This document shows positions 1-9,139 of a DNA stretch of 29,552 nucleotides, piece by piece (within the stretch, counting starts at the first letter, position 1; every line of letters starts with the position of its first letter). A program made the position numbers and the translations under genes. The notes under the pieces were generated by a model, which had not been told where the DNA came from, made no database searches, and saw only the letters and a program-made list of their open reading frames with translations. Origin of the DNA: Chrysochromulina parva (Eukaryota > Haptophyta > Prymnesiales > Chrysochromulinaceae); the NCBI GenBank assembly GCA_002887195.1, contig PJAB01000331.1:1-29552 (forward strand). The letters run 5' to 3'.

Positions 1-236
1 CCAGCAAGGTGCTTCGAGCGACCCAGCAAAAAGGCATGGGCGCCGTTTCGGTCACACGCTCCAAATTCCCACACTTCCTTCCGCACGGTTCGGGTGCGCG
101 ACCTGATCTCAGCTTCACTCCACGGCTGAAAATTACGGCGTCATGCGTTTCGCGTCGGCATCTCGGCAACGGAACCCCAACCCCGCAACCAGCGAAACGG
201 TTCCGAGTACGGAGACAACTTCCATCGGCGCGGGCG

Positions 237-1052
237 TTACGCGGACTTGAGCTCATCGAAGCTCTTGGGCGTCTGGAGCGAGAAGAGGCAGCAGAAGCCC
301 GAGATGAAGATGATGAAGAGCATGAGGCTAATCATGTACGCTGTCAGCAGCGTTGGGGTTGTGTACAGGTACGAGCCGCTGAGCAACAACTGAGCAGGCG
401 CGAGCTGCTCACCTACGAGCAGGCGACGCGCGCCGATCTGGCCGTGCGCGCCCGTGAGCAGCGCCGCGTAGTTGCCGTTCGTGCCCGCATGCACCGCGCG
501 CGCGACCTTGCCGATGGTCTCATCGTGGGCAGCAAGGGTCTCAGCAGCGTCGGCGCCATCAGCAGCGACGAGCTCGACCACAACGGTCTCCGCCGCGCCG
601 TTGGAGTACATTTGCGCGTTCGCGCGCAGGTACTCCTCCACGTCCGCGCCCGCGATGCGCGCCTTCGCGTCGTCGAAGGCGCGCTTCTGCGGCGTCGGTA
701 TGGTGAAGGGTGCCGTCATCGAGGCTGCAGATTTCTTCATGAGCGACTGCAGCGCCTGAAGCTTGCTGCCGTGCGCGCGCACAGCCTCCGTGGTCAGGCC
801 GTCCGCGAGGAACACGAGCTGTACCTCAGGCGCCTTCGCTGGCCGGCCAGCGAACAGCGCGCTGCCCTTCACAGAGGGGGCTGGTGACTCGCCGACCACA
901 GCAGCGACAGTTTGCTCCAGGTCGGCACTCGTGGCCTCCCGCAGGAACTCGTGCTCGCGCATCTCCAAGTCGAAGGCCGTCGGCGTCCAGAAGAAGGCGG
1001 GTGCATGCTGCGCCGCCGCCGCCGACGCGACGAGGGCTGCCAGAGTTAGCAT
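237..1052 (-). CDS. Putative V-ATPase accessory (Ac45/VOA1-like) type I membrane protein
   Basis: The 271-residue protein starts with a signal peptide (residues 1-14, a hydrophobic Ala/Leu run ending before QHAP). It has a luminal-type region of about 215 residues and one strong transmembrane segment at about 236-257, followed by a short cytosolic tail containing SLQTPKSFDEL. A C-terminal helix followed by a 'SLQTP-x-x-F' tail is the pattern I associate with the V-ATPase subunit S1/VOA1 transmembrane domain, which sits in or helps assemble the V0 sector in endomembranes. The luminal part is Ala-rich and I recognise no motif there beyond a strand-like EVQLVFLADGL at 76-86. The topology is visible; the family call is inference from the tail. 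The gene is divergent from the cNMP-binding protein, with 138 bp between the start codons. It could also be an unrelated single-pass protein. Confidence 0.6.
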   Translation of the reverse strand: MLTLAALVASAAAAQHAPAFFWTPTAFDLEMREHEFLREATSADLEQTVAAVVGESPAPSVKGSALFAGRPAKAPEVQLVFLADGLTTEAVRAHGSKLQALQSLMKKSAASMTAPFTIPTPQKRAFDDAKARIAGADVEEYLRANAQMYSNGAAETVVVELVAADGADAAETLAAHDETIGKVARAVHAGTNGNYAALLTGAHGQIGARRLLVGEQLAPAQLLLSGSYLYTTPTLLTAYMISLMLFIIFISGFCCLFSLQTPKSFDELKSA

Positions 1053-1190
1053 TCTTGCGGAACACGAGTGTGAGCGGCAATCGTCTTCACAGCACAGGGA
1101 GGAGTCTGGCCCTGTCTAGCCAAATCAAGGACTGCCGTTCCAAACTTGCCGAATTTCCGTTACATGTTTCTTGTGTGAAAGGCGGAGGTT
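1053..1190. promoter_or_regulatory. Divergent intergenic promoter region
   Basis: These 138 bp separate the start codons of two divergent genes and must hold both 5' UTRs and core promoters. No TATA box is obvious. A TACATGTTT sequence about 30 bp before the plus-strand start is close to the TACATGTA motif seen elsewhere in the window. Confidence 0.35.
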
Positions 1191-4058
1191 ATGTCGGTGT
1201 CGCTCGCCGCTGCCCTCGCAGCCAGGGAGGGCTCCATCAAGCCATTCGCGCGCCGGCCCTCGCAGCGCGCCGTATCCGAGGAGCTCAACATCGCTACTGA
1301 GACCTTTCGTGAGCAGCTCGAGTCCGTGCAGAAGACTGGCATGTGCTTCAGCGGCTTCAATGAAGACGAGCTCGATTTCCTCGTCGAGTACCTGTCGTAC
1401 CTCACGTACACGAACGGCGAGCTGCTTGCTTCGTGCGGCGAAGAGGCGTCGTGGTGCGGCATCGTGCTCACAGGGCTGCTCGACGCGGTGCTCGAGGATG
1501 GCGAGATTCTAGGAACGCTGCGCAAGGGGCAGATCGTCGGAGAGATGGCACTCTTCCGCGGCGGCAAGCGCCTGTGCGACATTGTCGGGCAGTCCTCGGG
1601 CAGCCTCGCGTGCGTGCTTTTCGCCGATCTGCCGGCCATGTACCTGCAGAACCCGCAGGTCACGCAGAAGCTCATGCACAAGTTTGGGCAGGCGGCCTCA
1701 TCAAAGCTCATCTTTCCGCATCCGATGCCGAGCAACCGCGCTGTGGGCGCGAATGGACCCGAGGCCGCGCTCGCGCGCGCGGCCGCACGGCGCCCGAGGA
1801 CAAAGAGCCAAGAGACCCTCGGGCTGCCTGAGGTGTCCCAGGGGCCTATTGTATCCGACATGTCGGTGCGTCATCAGGTGGCGACCATGTCCCTCGAGGC
1901 GCGCGGGTTCGATAAGGTCGAGGCGCTCGAGCTGCTCAAGTGCCTCGTGCTGCACAACTTCTCGGCAGGCCAGGTGATCCTGCAGCGTGATCGCTCGCTC
2001 CACTTCATCGGCATCGTGCTGCGCGGCTCGATCGTCGAGTGCGCTGCCGTCCGGCGCGAGCGAGGCATCGGCGAGTTGGTGGGCGAGTGGTGGGCGCTCT
2101 CCGGCTACCCAATCTCGCACGACGTCGTCGGCGGCGCTCAGGGCGGCACGATCGGGCTGCTCGCGCTCGAGAGTATCTCCCACGCGGTGCAGCAGCAGGG
2201 TTGCAGCCCGACGCTCGCGGTCAAGGTGATGAAGCTCATCGGCATCGGCGCCACCTCGACCACGTCCGACAAGGACAAAGAAGTGGTGAGCAAGGTGGAG
2301 CTCGGCAGCAAGGGGACCGAGCTGCTGTACAGGAACAAGATCAAGGGCATGGAGGCTACCATGGAGGTGGTGCAGCAGGCGGCCGGGGAGATGGAGAGCT
2401 TTCGAAAGCGGAACGACATTCTGATGAGGAAGCTCCAGCGCTCCCACGACACACTCGCAGAGAAGCTCGCCGAGAGCGAAAAGGAGGCAAAGGACAAGGG
2501 TCTCGAGCTCCGGAAGCTGAGCAAGGAGCACGAGTCCCAAGGGAAGGAGCTGCGCGCCGCGCAGCTCGAGCTCGACCATCTGAGGCGGGCTCTCGCGTTG
2601 GCGGACTCCGAGACGAAGAAGCTGGCTGAGATCCAGCTGCTCAATCGGCAGCTGGTCGCCAAGGGCGACGAGCTGGCCGTGCTCAAGGCTGACTTGGAGG
2701 CTCTGGACCGCGAGAATGCGGAGGCGTATCAAGCACAGGCCGTTGAGCTCGCGCGCGAGCAGACCAAGGCAGGTTATCAGCGTGCGCAGGTCGTCGCGCG
2801 CTGGCGCTGGCGCTGGGCGATCACCGCAGTGCGGCTCGAGCTCAAGGCGCGCATCGTGCGCCGCGCCGAGACGCGTGCCATGGTGGTGCAGTTTCTCTCC
2901 AAGAAGGACATCCGTATGTCGGCGCTCACGCTCGACTCGATGAGCTTTGAGCTCGACACGACCAAGCACTTTCTCGAGCAAGCCGAGCGTGAGCGCGAGA
3001 GGCTTGCCGAAGAGCGCGAGGCACTGCTGCAGGAGGCCGATCAAAAGTCGAGCCTTGAGACGCGCCTCGCTCAGCTCGAGAGGGCGGCGCACCAGGCGAT
3101 GGCGCGTGATCGGATGCTGCAGGATGCCTGCCGCGCGGCAGAGGCGAAGGCGAGCAGCGCGCAGAAGAAGGCAGATGAGCTCGGAGCGGAGGTCGCGCGG
3201 CTCAAATGGGCTAATGGCCAGGGCATTGAAGCCCTCGCTTCGGAGATCGACGCACATGCGCGCACGCAGCAGGATTGCGACGTGGCACTCGAGGCGCTCG
3301 AGCGCACCATGAATGCGCACCGAGTGGCCGAGAGGGAAGGGGCGCAGGCGGCTGCGCGCGCCCGTGACGCGGAGGCGTCCCTCCTCGCGATGCGTGCGAG
3401 CATTGCCTCGCGCCTCGGCGATGCCGATCGGACCAACCGCGAAAGCTCTTCGGCGCTTGAGCGGATGCGATCTCTCGAGCGCCAGCTGCTCGAGCTGGAG
3501 CGACAGCGCGCGCTCGAGCAGCAGCAGCAGCCCAAGGTGAGCCTGGTGCTCTCAAGATTGTCCGAGCTCGAGCAGCTCTTCGGAGATATGCTCGCGCCGG
3601 TCTCGCAGCGCGCGAGATCCTATTTGAGTGCGCTACAGGAGCTCGCCTTCCCCGAGGAGAAGATCTCCCCCTCAATCCACAGCCCGATGGGAAAGCACGG
3701 CGTCCTGCCGACGCCGCCGGCAATGCTGGTGCACCAGCTCCCGGCGCTGGGCGGCACGCCGGACCGCTCGCCGCAAAAGGTCGGGCCTACCAAGCACTCA
3801 GCCGACAGCCCTCACGAGAGTCTCAGTCCTACGAGGCTGATCGGGAGCACCTCGTTTCCGCAGCTGCGAAATAGTCCTTCTAGGGTGGCGCGCGGCGCGG
3901 TGCGCGTAGCCGCGCGCCGTGGGGTGTCCGTCGGTGAGCTCAAGCAGCTTCGCCATGACGCGCTTTCGCAAGCGCCATCTGTTGAGGAGGTTGTCGCAAG
4001 CATGCATCGCAAGAGCCCGCCGCCTCTTCCCGTGCTGCCCGCCGGTGCGCTGTACTAA
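1191..4058 (+). CDS. Tandem cyclic-nucleotide-binding-domain protein with long coiled coil
   Basis: The protein has 955 residues in one uninterrupted exon. Residues about 48-165 look like a cNMP-binding fold: a beta-roll with a phosphate-cassette-like stretch (GEMAL at 117-121, with Arg127 in GGKRLCDIVG). Residues about 228-340 repeat the fold, but the cassette there (GELVGEWWALSG) lacks the arginine, so this second site is probably structural or non-binding. From about 370 to 800 the sequence is a heptad-rich coiled coil full of Glu, Leu, Lys, Arg and Gln, interrupted near 525-565 by a basic Trp/Arg-rich, IQ-like helix. The last 150 residues are Pro/Ser-rich and probably disordered, with several SP/TP sites. 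There is no kinase or channel domain, so it is likely a scaffold or structural regulator, perhaps cytoskeletal. Function is inferred; the domain order is visible. Confidence 0.85.
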   Translation: MSVSLAAALAAREGSIKPFARRPSQRAVSEELNIATETFREQLESVQKTGMCFSGFNEDELDFLVEYLSYLTYTNGELLASCGEEASWCGIVLTGLLDAVLEDGEILGTLRKGQIVGEMALFRGGKRLCDIVGQSSGSLACVLFADLPAMYLQNPQVTQKLMHKFGQAASSKLIFPHPMPSNRAVGANGPEAALARAAARRPRTKSQETLGLPEVSQGPIVSDMSVRHQVATMSLEARGFDKVEALELLKCLVLHNFSAGQVILQRDRSLHFIGIVLRGSIVECAAVRRERGIGELVGEWWALSGYPISHDVVGGAQGGTIGLLALESISHAVQQQGCSPTLAVKVMKLIGIGATSTTSDKDKEVVSKVELGSKGTELLYRNKIKGMEATMEVVQQAAGEMESFRKRNDILMRKLQRSHDTLAEKLAESEKEAKDKGLELRKLSKEHESQGKELRAAQLELDHLRRALALADSETKKLAEIQLLNRQLVAKGDELAVLKADLEALDRENAEAYQAQAVELAREQTKAGYQRAQVVARWRWRWAITAVRLELKARIVRRAETRAMVVQFLSKKDIRMSALTLDSMSFELDTTKHFLEQAERERERLAEEREALLQEADQKSSLETRLAQLERAAHQAMARDRMLQDACRAAEAKASSAQKKADELGAEVARLKWANGQGIEALASEIDAHARTQQDCDVALEALERTMNAHRVAEREGAQAAARARDAEASLLAMRASIASRLGDADRTNRESSSALERMRSLERQLLELERQRALEQQQQPKVSLVLSRLSELEQLFGDMLAPVSQRARSYLSALQELAFPEEKISPSIHSPMGKHGVLPTPPAMLVHQLPALGGTPDRSPQKVGPTKHSADSPHESLSPTRLIGSTSFPQLRNSPSRVARGAVRVAARRGVSVGELKQLRHDALSQAPSVEEVVASMHRKSPPPLPVLPAGALY

Positions 4059-4903
4059 TCACACGACTCCGGCCTCGCCTTTTCTGTGTATTTAGACATC
4101 CTCGATTAGAGCCTCCCGCGGTCGCTAGTCGAGTCGCTAGAGTGACTGAGCCGCGCTAGGGCATTATCCGTCGTTAGTATCGCGCGCGCGCGGCTCCAGT
4201 CCCTAGGACGCACCCTAGCTCACGTCGCGGAACAACAACAAGCTGCAGCACCGCGGCCCGAGAGCCGAATGCGGCCGCGGGGGACTGACGGTTTCCGATT
4301 CCGTGGTTGAGATATGACGCTTTTGACGGGCCTTGACGCATGACCGCGCGGTCGCGCCGGGCGTGTAACCGGGGCCGGCGGCGTGCCGGGACGCTCGAGT
4401 CTGCAGTCTCGAACTCGACTGTGCGTGTCGCGGTTTCCGCCGAGGCGACTGTCGCGGGCCCCAGCCCCGCGGCCACGCCCCGCCGCGCCCCCGCCAGTGC
4501 CTTCCTCGCCACCCCCCCCCCGCCCGAGCGTGCGCCCGACCCCCGGCGCCCGCGGGCAGCCGCAGCGGGTGGCGCACGGAGCACCCGCCCGGGCGCCGCG
4601 GCGCCGCGGCCCCCGGGCAGCGGGCTCCGCGGGGGAGGCGCGGCATGGAGCCGTTGGAGGCGGGGTCGTCCGAGGGAGGCGACCGTGGGCGTGGCCCTGG
4701 CTGAATGCAAAAATGGTACGGCTTTATACGACAGCACACAGCACTGCGAGGGCATGCGCGAAACGTAAAAGGTATGACAGCGGTCGGGAGAGCAACAGAG
4801 CATACAGGATCGTGGATCCACCCCAGCCTTGCGAACACGTGCTCATCCGTGCTAGATAGTGTACGTACGTGCCCGTGCTGACACGAAGTCAACGAAGAGC
4901 AGC
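4059..4903. other. Gene-free spacer between convergent genes, very GC-rich core
   Basis: This is the 3' side of two converging genes. The core at about 4440-4680 is extremely GC-rich, with a run of nine or more C near 4512 and CGCG-rich tracts. Small open frames here have the biased Pro/Arg/Ala composition expected of GC-rich DNA. I see no domain, tRNA or clear element. ACGTACGTACGT-like dinucleotide repetition occurs near 4862. Confidence 0.6.
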
Positions 4904-6439
4904 TCATTTCCTGGGCCAGAGCATCTTCACCCCGCCCCCGCCATCTCCGCCTGCCCCCGCGGCGAGCTCGCGTTCGCGCGCGAGCTCGCGCGCCTCTTGC
5001 TCGCGATCCAAGTGAGCGGCGGCCTCCTCGAGCATCGTGATATCACCCGAGTCGAGCTCGCCGCTGCCGTCCGCGTCGAGCGCCTTGAACTGGTCCCTGA
5101 GCAGAGCGAGGGTCTCGTCGTCCACACTGCCCATCTTCTTGAGGTTGAAGATGATGTACTCCTCGGCAGACACCTTGCCGTCATCATCTTGCGCGATGAC
5201 CTCATTCAGCTCGTCGATCCGCTGCTGAATGGTCTTGTCGGCGCCGAGCCGCTTGGCCTGCTGAAGGTCGTTGAGCTCAGCCAACATCGTCGTGAAGGAG
5301 AAGACGCCCATGACTACAAGCAAAGACGCGAGCGCCTTCCCCCCCTTGGTGTGCGGCTTCACGTCGCCGTAGCCAATGGTGACGTACGTGATCACCCCGT
5401 AATAGAACTGATCGATCCACGACCAGCAGTATTCTCCGAGCTCATGGCTCAGCTTCCAGGCCTCGCAGTTGCCGGTGCTGCCACAGGCCCAGCCGGCGCC
5501 AAAGCGGCCGCACCCTTCGATCTGCATGTTCTCGAGCTCGCCGAGGATGATGCACAAGCAAAAGTACACGCCCGTCAGTCGCAGTGCCTTAAGCACGCCA
5601 CACACGAGCTTGCGGTCCGGAAGGCGACCGCTCAGGCCCTTCCACCAGCGACCCCTACCGTCCGCTTGCTTCCTTGGAGTCACCATCCCACTTTCGTCCG
5701 CAGCATCCGTCTGGGCCGAAATCGGGTAGGGAACCACTTGGGACGGAGAGGGGGGCGGGCTGGGTGGAACTGCGCCGCCAACGTCGATGGCGGCGCCGCG
5801 GCCAGCGTGCTCGTCTCGGGGCGTGAGTATCTGGGCAGTGTCAAACGGCACCACGTCTACTTTGTCAAGTTCCAGTCTTGATCTCTTTGGCGAGATGACC
5901 CTTGCTCTCTTTGGCGAGATGACCCGAGGTGAGGACCCGTCCTCGACCTTTCCTTCCTGTCCTTCCTGGAATGAATGCAGCTCGGATCGGACGGTCTCTG
6001 CGACGTGGATCGCATCCTTCAGGAGCACGCGCTGCTTCGCGATGAAGCGCTTGCGCGCCTCCGCGGCGAACCAGTCGGCGATGACGGTGATCGACTTGGC
6101 CACAACTAAGACGCCCGTTAAAGCAAAAAACATCGTGAAGATGCGCAGCTCCTGGGTTAGCGTGGGATGGTCGCCGTAGCCCACGGTCGTCATCGTGACC
6201 ATCGAGAAATACATGCAGTCGATCCAATCCCAGTTCCAGCGGTAGTTCCCCCAGCTGTCGTCTGTTCGATTCGCGTCCCAGCCACCAACGGGCTTGTTGA
6301 TCCAATCGCGGTTGAAGGGCGAGTAGATTATGATGGCGACGGATACGAAACCGACGACGCGCGTCATGTGGCTGAGCATTTCACATAGAGTGGTATCAGT
6401 GTTCTGAACCTGCAGCATCTGCTTGATGACATTCGACAT
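4904..6439 (-). CDS. Two-pore-domain K+ channel (TPK/KCO-like) with C-terminal EF hands
   Basis: The 511-residue protein carries two K+ selectivity filters, TVGYGD at 85-90 and TIGYGD at 354-359. Each sits in a helix-pore-helix unit (about 28-125 and 288-390), giving the 2 x (2TM-1P) plan of eukaryotic TPK channels, which assemble as dimers. The C terminus holds two EF hands. EF1 (about 416-427) has Ala at loop position 1 and so is degenerate. EF2 (455-466, D-x-D-x-S-G) looks canonical. Ca2+ gating of a vacuolar or plasma-membrane K+ conductance is the expected role by analogy with plant TPK1. The linker between the pore units (about 130-285) is long and charged. It contains a direct duplication of VISPKR (173-178 and 181-186), whose SPKR matches the proline-directed kinase consensus. 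Membrane location is inferred. Confidence 0.92.
   Translation of the reverse strand: MSNVIKQMLQVQNTDTTLCEMLSHMTRVVGFVSVAIIIYSPFNRDWINKPVGGWDANRTDDSWGNYRWNWDWIDCMYFSMVTMTTVGYGDHPTLTQELRIFTMFFALTGVLVVAKSITVIADWFAAEARKRFIAKQRVLLKDAIHVAETVRSELHSFQEGQEGKVEDGSSPRVISPKRARVISPKRSRLELDKVDVVPFDTAQILTPRDEHAGRGAAIDVGGAVPPSPPPSPSQVVPYPISAQTDAADESGMVTPRKQADGRGRWWKGLSGRLPDRKLVCGVLKALRLTGVYFCLCIILGELENMQIEGCGRFGAGWACGSTGNCEAWKLSHELGEYCWSWIDQFYYGVITYVTIGYGDVKPHTKGGKALASLLVVMGVFSFTTMLAELNDLQQAKRLGADKTIQQRIDELNEVIAQDDDGKVSAEEYIIFNLKKMGSVDDETLALLRDQFKALDADGSGELDSGDITMLEEAAAHLDREQEARELARERELAAGAGGDGGGGVKMLWPRK
5883..5925. repeat. 24-bp-period coding duplication in channel linker
   Basis: A 19-bp sequence, CTCTTTGGCGAGATGACCC, occurs at 5883-5901 and again at 5907-5925 with identical bases. 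It encodes the doubled VISPKR-type octapeptide on the minus strand. Perfect identity suggests a recent slippage duplication. Confidence 0.9.
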
Positions 6440-6833
6440 GACGGCGCTGGCAAGCGGTCACCCCCAGGACGCCCTCCCTGACAGGTTTATCAACTGCAGA
6501 CTTCGGCACCAGTTACCGGTACCAACTTCCCACACACAAATATTTCATGGACGGTTTCGCTGTCTCATTGCTGTCTGAACAAGTTTGGACACACGGGACC
6601 GGTAAAAAGTCATCGGGGGGAGCCGGTACATGTGATCCGTCTGAGTCTGTCCCTCTGAAAGTCGCTCCCGTGGTGTCCCTGAACTCGACCGATGTGCGAT
6701 GACAGTCTCAGTGAGATAACTTGTGCCCCAAACAAGGGCCCCCAAAACTTAACCCTAAATTTACCCCCAAATCTCGGCACAACGTAGACAGCTGGTGGAT
6801 GTCGGTGTCGACACTGTACGTGGTGTATCGTGC

Positions 6834-6977
6834 GGCGCGAGATTTTGACCACTTGGGGGAGGGTTTCAACACTCAGGTAATTACCCTTGGTGTTTCTACA
6901 TAGTGGGGCGCGAGATTTTGACCTTGGGGGAGGGTTTCAACACTCAGGTAATTACCCTATGGTGTTTCTACATAGTG
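6834..6977. repeat. Tandem duplication of a ~72-bp unit
   Basis: Copy A (6834-6905) and copy B (6907-6977) both run from GGCGCGAGATTTTGACC to CTACATAGTG. They differ by a 2-bp indel near the start (ACCACTTGG against ACCTTGG) and a 1-bp insertion (CCCTTGG against CCCTATGG). The shorter motif GTGGTGTATCGTG precedes copy A and follows copy B. High identity implies a recent event. No ORF crosses both copies. Confidence 0.92.
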
Positions 6978-7047
6978 ATCGTGGTGTATCGTGGTGTACT
7001 AGTGGTGTGGGTGACGTACAGTGACGTGGGGTTTCCTATCGGATACG

Positions 7048-7155
7048 TTGTATCCTGATGTATTCTGATGTTGTATCCTGCATGTATCCTGATCGTATCT
7101 TGATGTGTCCCGTACATGTATACATCAAGATACATCGAGATACATCAGGATACAA
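7048..7155. repeat. Inverted repeat with 16-bp perfect arms inside TATCC/GGATA-rich block
   Basis: TTGTATCCTGATGTAT at 7048-7063 is the exact reverse complement of 7140-7155. The DNA between consists of degenerate copies of the same unit (TGTATCCTGAT on the left, GATACATCA on the right), meeting near the TACATGTA palindrome at 7113. The whole could fold into a long imperfect hairpin, as in a miniature foldback element. No flanking target-site duplication could be established by eye. Confidence 0.8.
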
Positions 7156-7537
7156 TTGTATCTGAGTGACTTTGGCATGATACATAGGGGATACATTCGA
7201 GGATACGTATCTCGAGCCCTACTTGCGGGGGCGCTTGGATAACCCCAAACCCCCGAGATACGGGCAGTAGCCAGTACATGTAGGGTTGTGGTCCGTGTGG
7301 TGCTCTTCTATTTTCCCTGTGAATAGGTCGCTCCCCGTCACCGGCGATCGGAGACTGGGGTCCTTCTGGGGTCCCCATCATTGTGTAAAGAACCCAGTCC
7401 CTGACTCACCGCGGTCCGAACACCCGGCTGATTGGGAGTTTGGGACAAAACTCTAAACCGGATCAACAATGCGCTGGTCGAGCTGGGACCTCGCTCTCTC
7501 GCCCATCGGTCTCGCCTTGGCCTGAGGCCTCCTTGTA

Positions 7538-7590
7538 GACCTAGTGTAACCTAGTGTAAACCTAGTGTTAACCTAGTATAGACCTAGTGA
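7538..7590. repeat. Short tandem array of CCTAGTGTAA-like units
   Basis: Five consecutive 10-11 bp units vary on the theme ACCTAGTGTAA, with single-base differences and a GA or AA linker. The array lies about 135 bp beyond the stop codon of the oxygenase gene. Confidence 0.85.
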
Positions 7591-7723
7591 TCGATCACAA
7601 TGTGAGCAAGGGATGAGTGAATGAGAGAGGTGGGTCGTCGGTCTGTCGTCCGGATGCTCGATCGTTTCGATCGAGACGGCACCAATCACTAACCAATCAC
7701 AGCAATCACCAACCTGACTGTTT

Positions 7724-8581
7724 TCACACAGTGTCGAGCACTTCGAGGTCGAGCCGACGCGCACTAAAGCTGGCCAAGAAGATGACGCGGCATCCCGTCT
7801 CCACCGGCATGCCCGCGTGTGTGATGCGGCCACCGTACAGGAGCGCGGTGCCCTGCGGAGGGCGCAGCACCACGCCTGGCGCACTTAATGGCGCACTCGC
7901 AGGCTGGCCGTACTGAGGCAATCCCTTGTCCGAGGCCGACGACCAGAAACCGGTGCCTCCGCCCTCGTAGCTCTCGGGAGACGAGAGCGGGATGAGCACT
8001 GTGAGTGTCTGCCGGTCGGTATGCGCGAGGAACTCGCCCATAGGTCGGTACACGTTGATTGCCGGCTCACGTGTGGAGTACGTGAGGCCGCCACTGGCGT
8101 GCAGTGCGCTCAAGCTGACCGTGCTCGGCTCGTCGCACAACATACATGTATTGGAAGTGACGTCTCCGTCCATGTCAACGTCACGCTCAAAGAGCTTTGC
8201 TACGGAAGGAAGTTCATTGTCGACGAATGAGCAGACCCGTGCCATCAGATTATCAAACTGCTGCGCCTGCCGTGGATGAAGCGAACGGATTGGCACTCTC
8301 ACACGCCCCTCGGACCTCGGATTGTTACTTGTGAACTCGGCTAGAAAGGATGCAGTGCGCGCCCAGGTGGATGCTTGCTGCTTTTCGGCGGCACGAAGGC
8401 CATACTTGAGCAGCTCGGCGCACTCCTCAGGGCTCGCCACATCCGACACTTGCAGAACGCAGTTGCCGCGCGCGAGATTGCGGCCGAGCTCGAGACTACT
8501 GCTGCTTCCAGGGCGACTCGCCAATTTCACCTCGCTCCATGCAGGTGCGAGTGCACTCAGCGCGCACAACATTGCCGCCAT
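7724..8581 (-). CDS. 2-oxoglutarate/Fe(II)-dependent oxygenase (prolyl 4-hydroxylase-like)
   Basis: The protein is 285 residues from the ATG at 8581. I prefer this start to the longer frame because it opens directly on a hydrophobic, signal-like segment (MAAMLCALSALAPAW). The double-stranded beta-helix core lies at about 172-275. The facial triad is H187-x-D189 in EFLAHTD and H255 in RITHAGMP, and R265 sits ten residues after H255, where 2-oxoglutarate is bound in this superfamily. GGGTGFW at 207-213 and PPQGTALLYGG at 241-251 also fit. The expected reaction is O2- and 2OG-dependent hydroxylation of a protein or small molecule, probably in the secretory pathway or an organelle given the signal. 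The substrate cannot be read from the sequence. The upstream 65 codons of the open frame are taken as 5' UTR. Confidence 0.87.
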   Translation of the reverse strand: MAAMLCALSALAPAWSEVKLASRPGSSSSLELGRNLARGNCVLQVSDVASPEECAELLKYGLRAAEKQQASTWARTASFLAEFTSNNPRSEGRVRVPIRSLHPRQAQQFDNLMARVCSFVDNELPSVAKLFERDVDMDGDVTSNTCMLCDEPSTVSLSALHASGGLTYSTREPAINVYRPMGEFLAHTDRQTLTVLIPLSSPESYEGGGTGFWSSASDKGLPQYGQPASAPLSAPGVVLRPPQGTALLYGGRITHAGMPVETGCRVIFLASFSARRLDLEVLDTV

Positions 8582-9139
8582 GTGATGTGTGTTCGCGGAG
8601 GTTTCGGGGTTTTCAGGAAACTGCAAGGTAAAACCGCGATTGGGAACCAAACAGCTGCTTAACCCCACGAACACCATGGTCACCGATCGATAGAGTGAGA
8701 CGTCCGACGGGAGTAACTTGAACCAAATTCCACGTATGAGAAATGAGTGCTGTTGCCGTGTTCCATATTCACGCACACTTTCCGACGACGACTACAGTAC
8801 CGGTACCTCATTAAACCCCAAATCTATCCCTCTGGAGGCAGCCGAAACTACCGGTACCGGTACATGTAAAATCACACACGCTCCCGGGGACGCGCCCGCA
8901 TGAGCGCTGCTGTACTGTGTGGTCCTGTTTTAAATTCACAGCCAATGTTTATAACTCGACACCCAAGACACCGGACCGGCGTACATACGTGTGCGGTTAC
9001 AACTAGCTCGGGGACCCCTGGACACCCACTTACCGGTAACACAGCCATTCTCTCGCACTTGCTTCCCGCGGTCTTCGTGGCATGCTCCAAGCAGCGAGAA
9101 GCTTGCTTGCTTCGCGGCCAGCAGCAGCCCTCCGTCGGC
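8582..9139. promoter_or_regulatory. Divergent promoter region with TACCGGTA/TACATGTA cluster
   Basis: This spacer separates the oxygenase start (minus) from the chosen start of the unrecognised protein (plus). It contains four TACCGGTA palindromes (8798, 8849, 8855, 9031). Two of them overlap and run directly into TACATGTA at 8861-8868, forming TACCGGTACCGGTACATGTA. This is the densest cluster of both motifs in the window and a good candidate for a regulatory site. No factor is known to me. Confidence 0.45.

Larger units (their letters stand above)
6440..7723. other. 1.3 kb repeat-rich spacer without genes
   Basis: No convincing coding region was found on either strand, and open frames are short with shadow-like composition. 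The spacer holds three separate repeat structures, listed on their own: a 72-bp tandem duplication, a TGTATCCTGATG inverted-repeat block and a CCTAGTGTAA tandem array. It also holds one TACCGGTA (6514-6521) and two TACATGTA palindromes (7113, 7275). The left end is the promoter side of the K+ channel gene and the right end is the 3' side of the oxygenase gene. Confidence 0.7.

Noticed and set aside
1701..3320. 539-codon open frame on the minus strand inside the cNMP-binding/coiled-coil gene
   Set aside because: It is the antisense shadow of a GC-rich coiled-coil gene; its Leu/Arg/His-rich translation shows no domain.
4340..4859. Two overlapping plus-strand frames in the GC-rich spacer
   Set aside because: Pro/Arg/Ala-biased translation with no motif; chance openness in very GC-rich DNA.
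8900..9139. 80-codon N-terminal extension of the unrecognised protein from the ATG at 8900
   Set aside because: It runs through a TACCGGTA copy and lies within 40 bp of the motif cluster, with no protein-like features; kept only as an alternative start.
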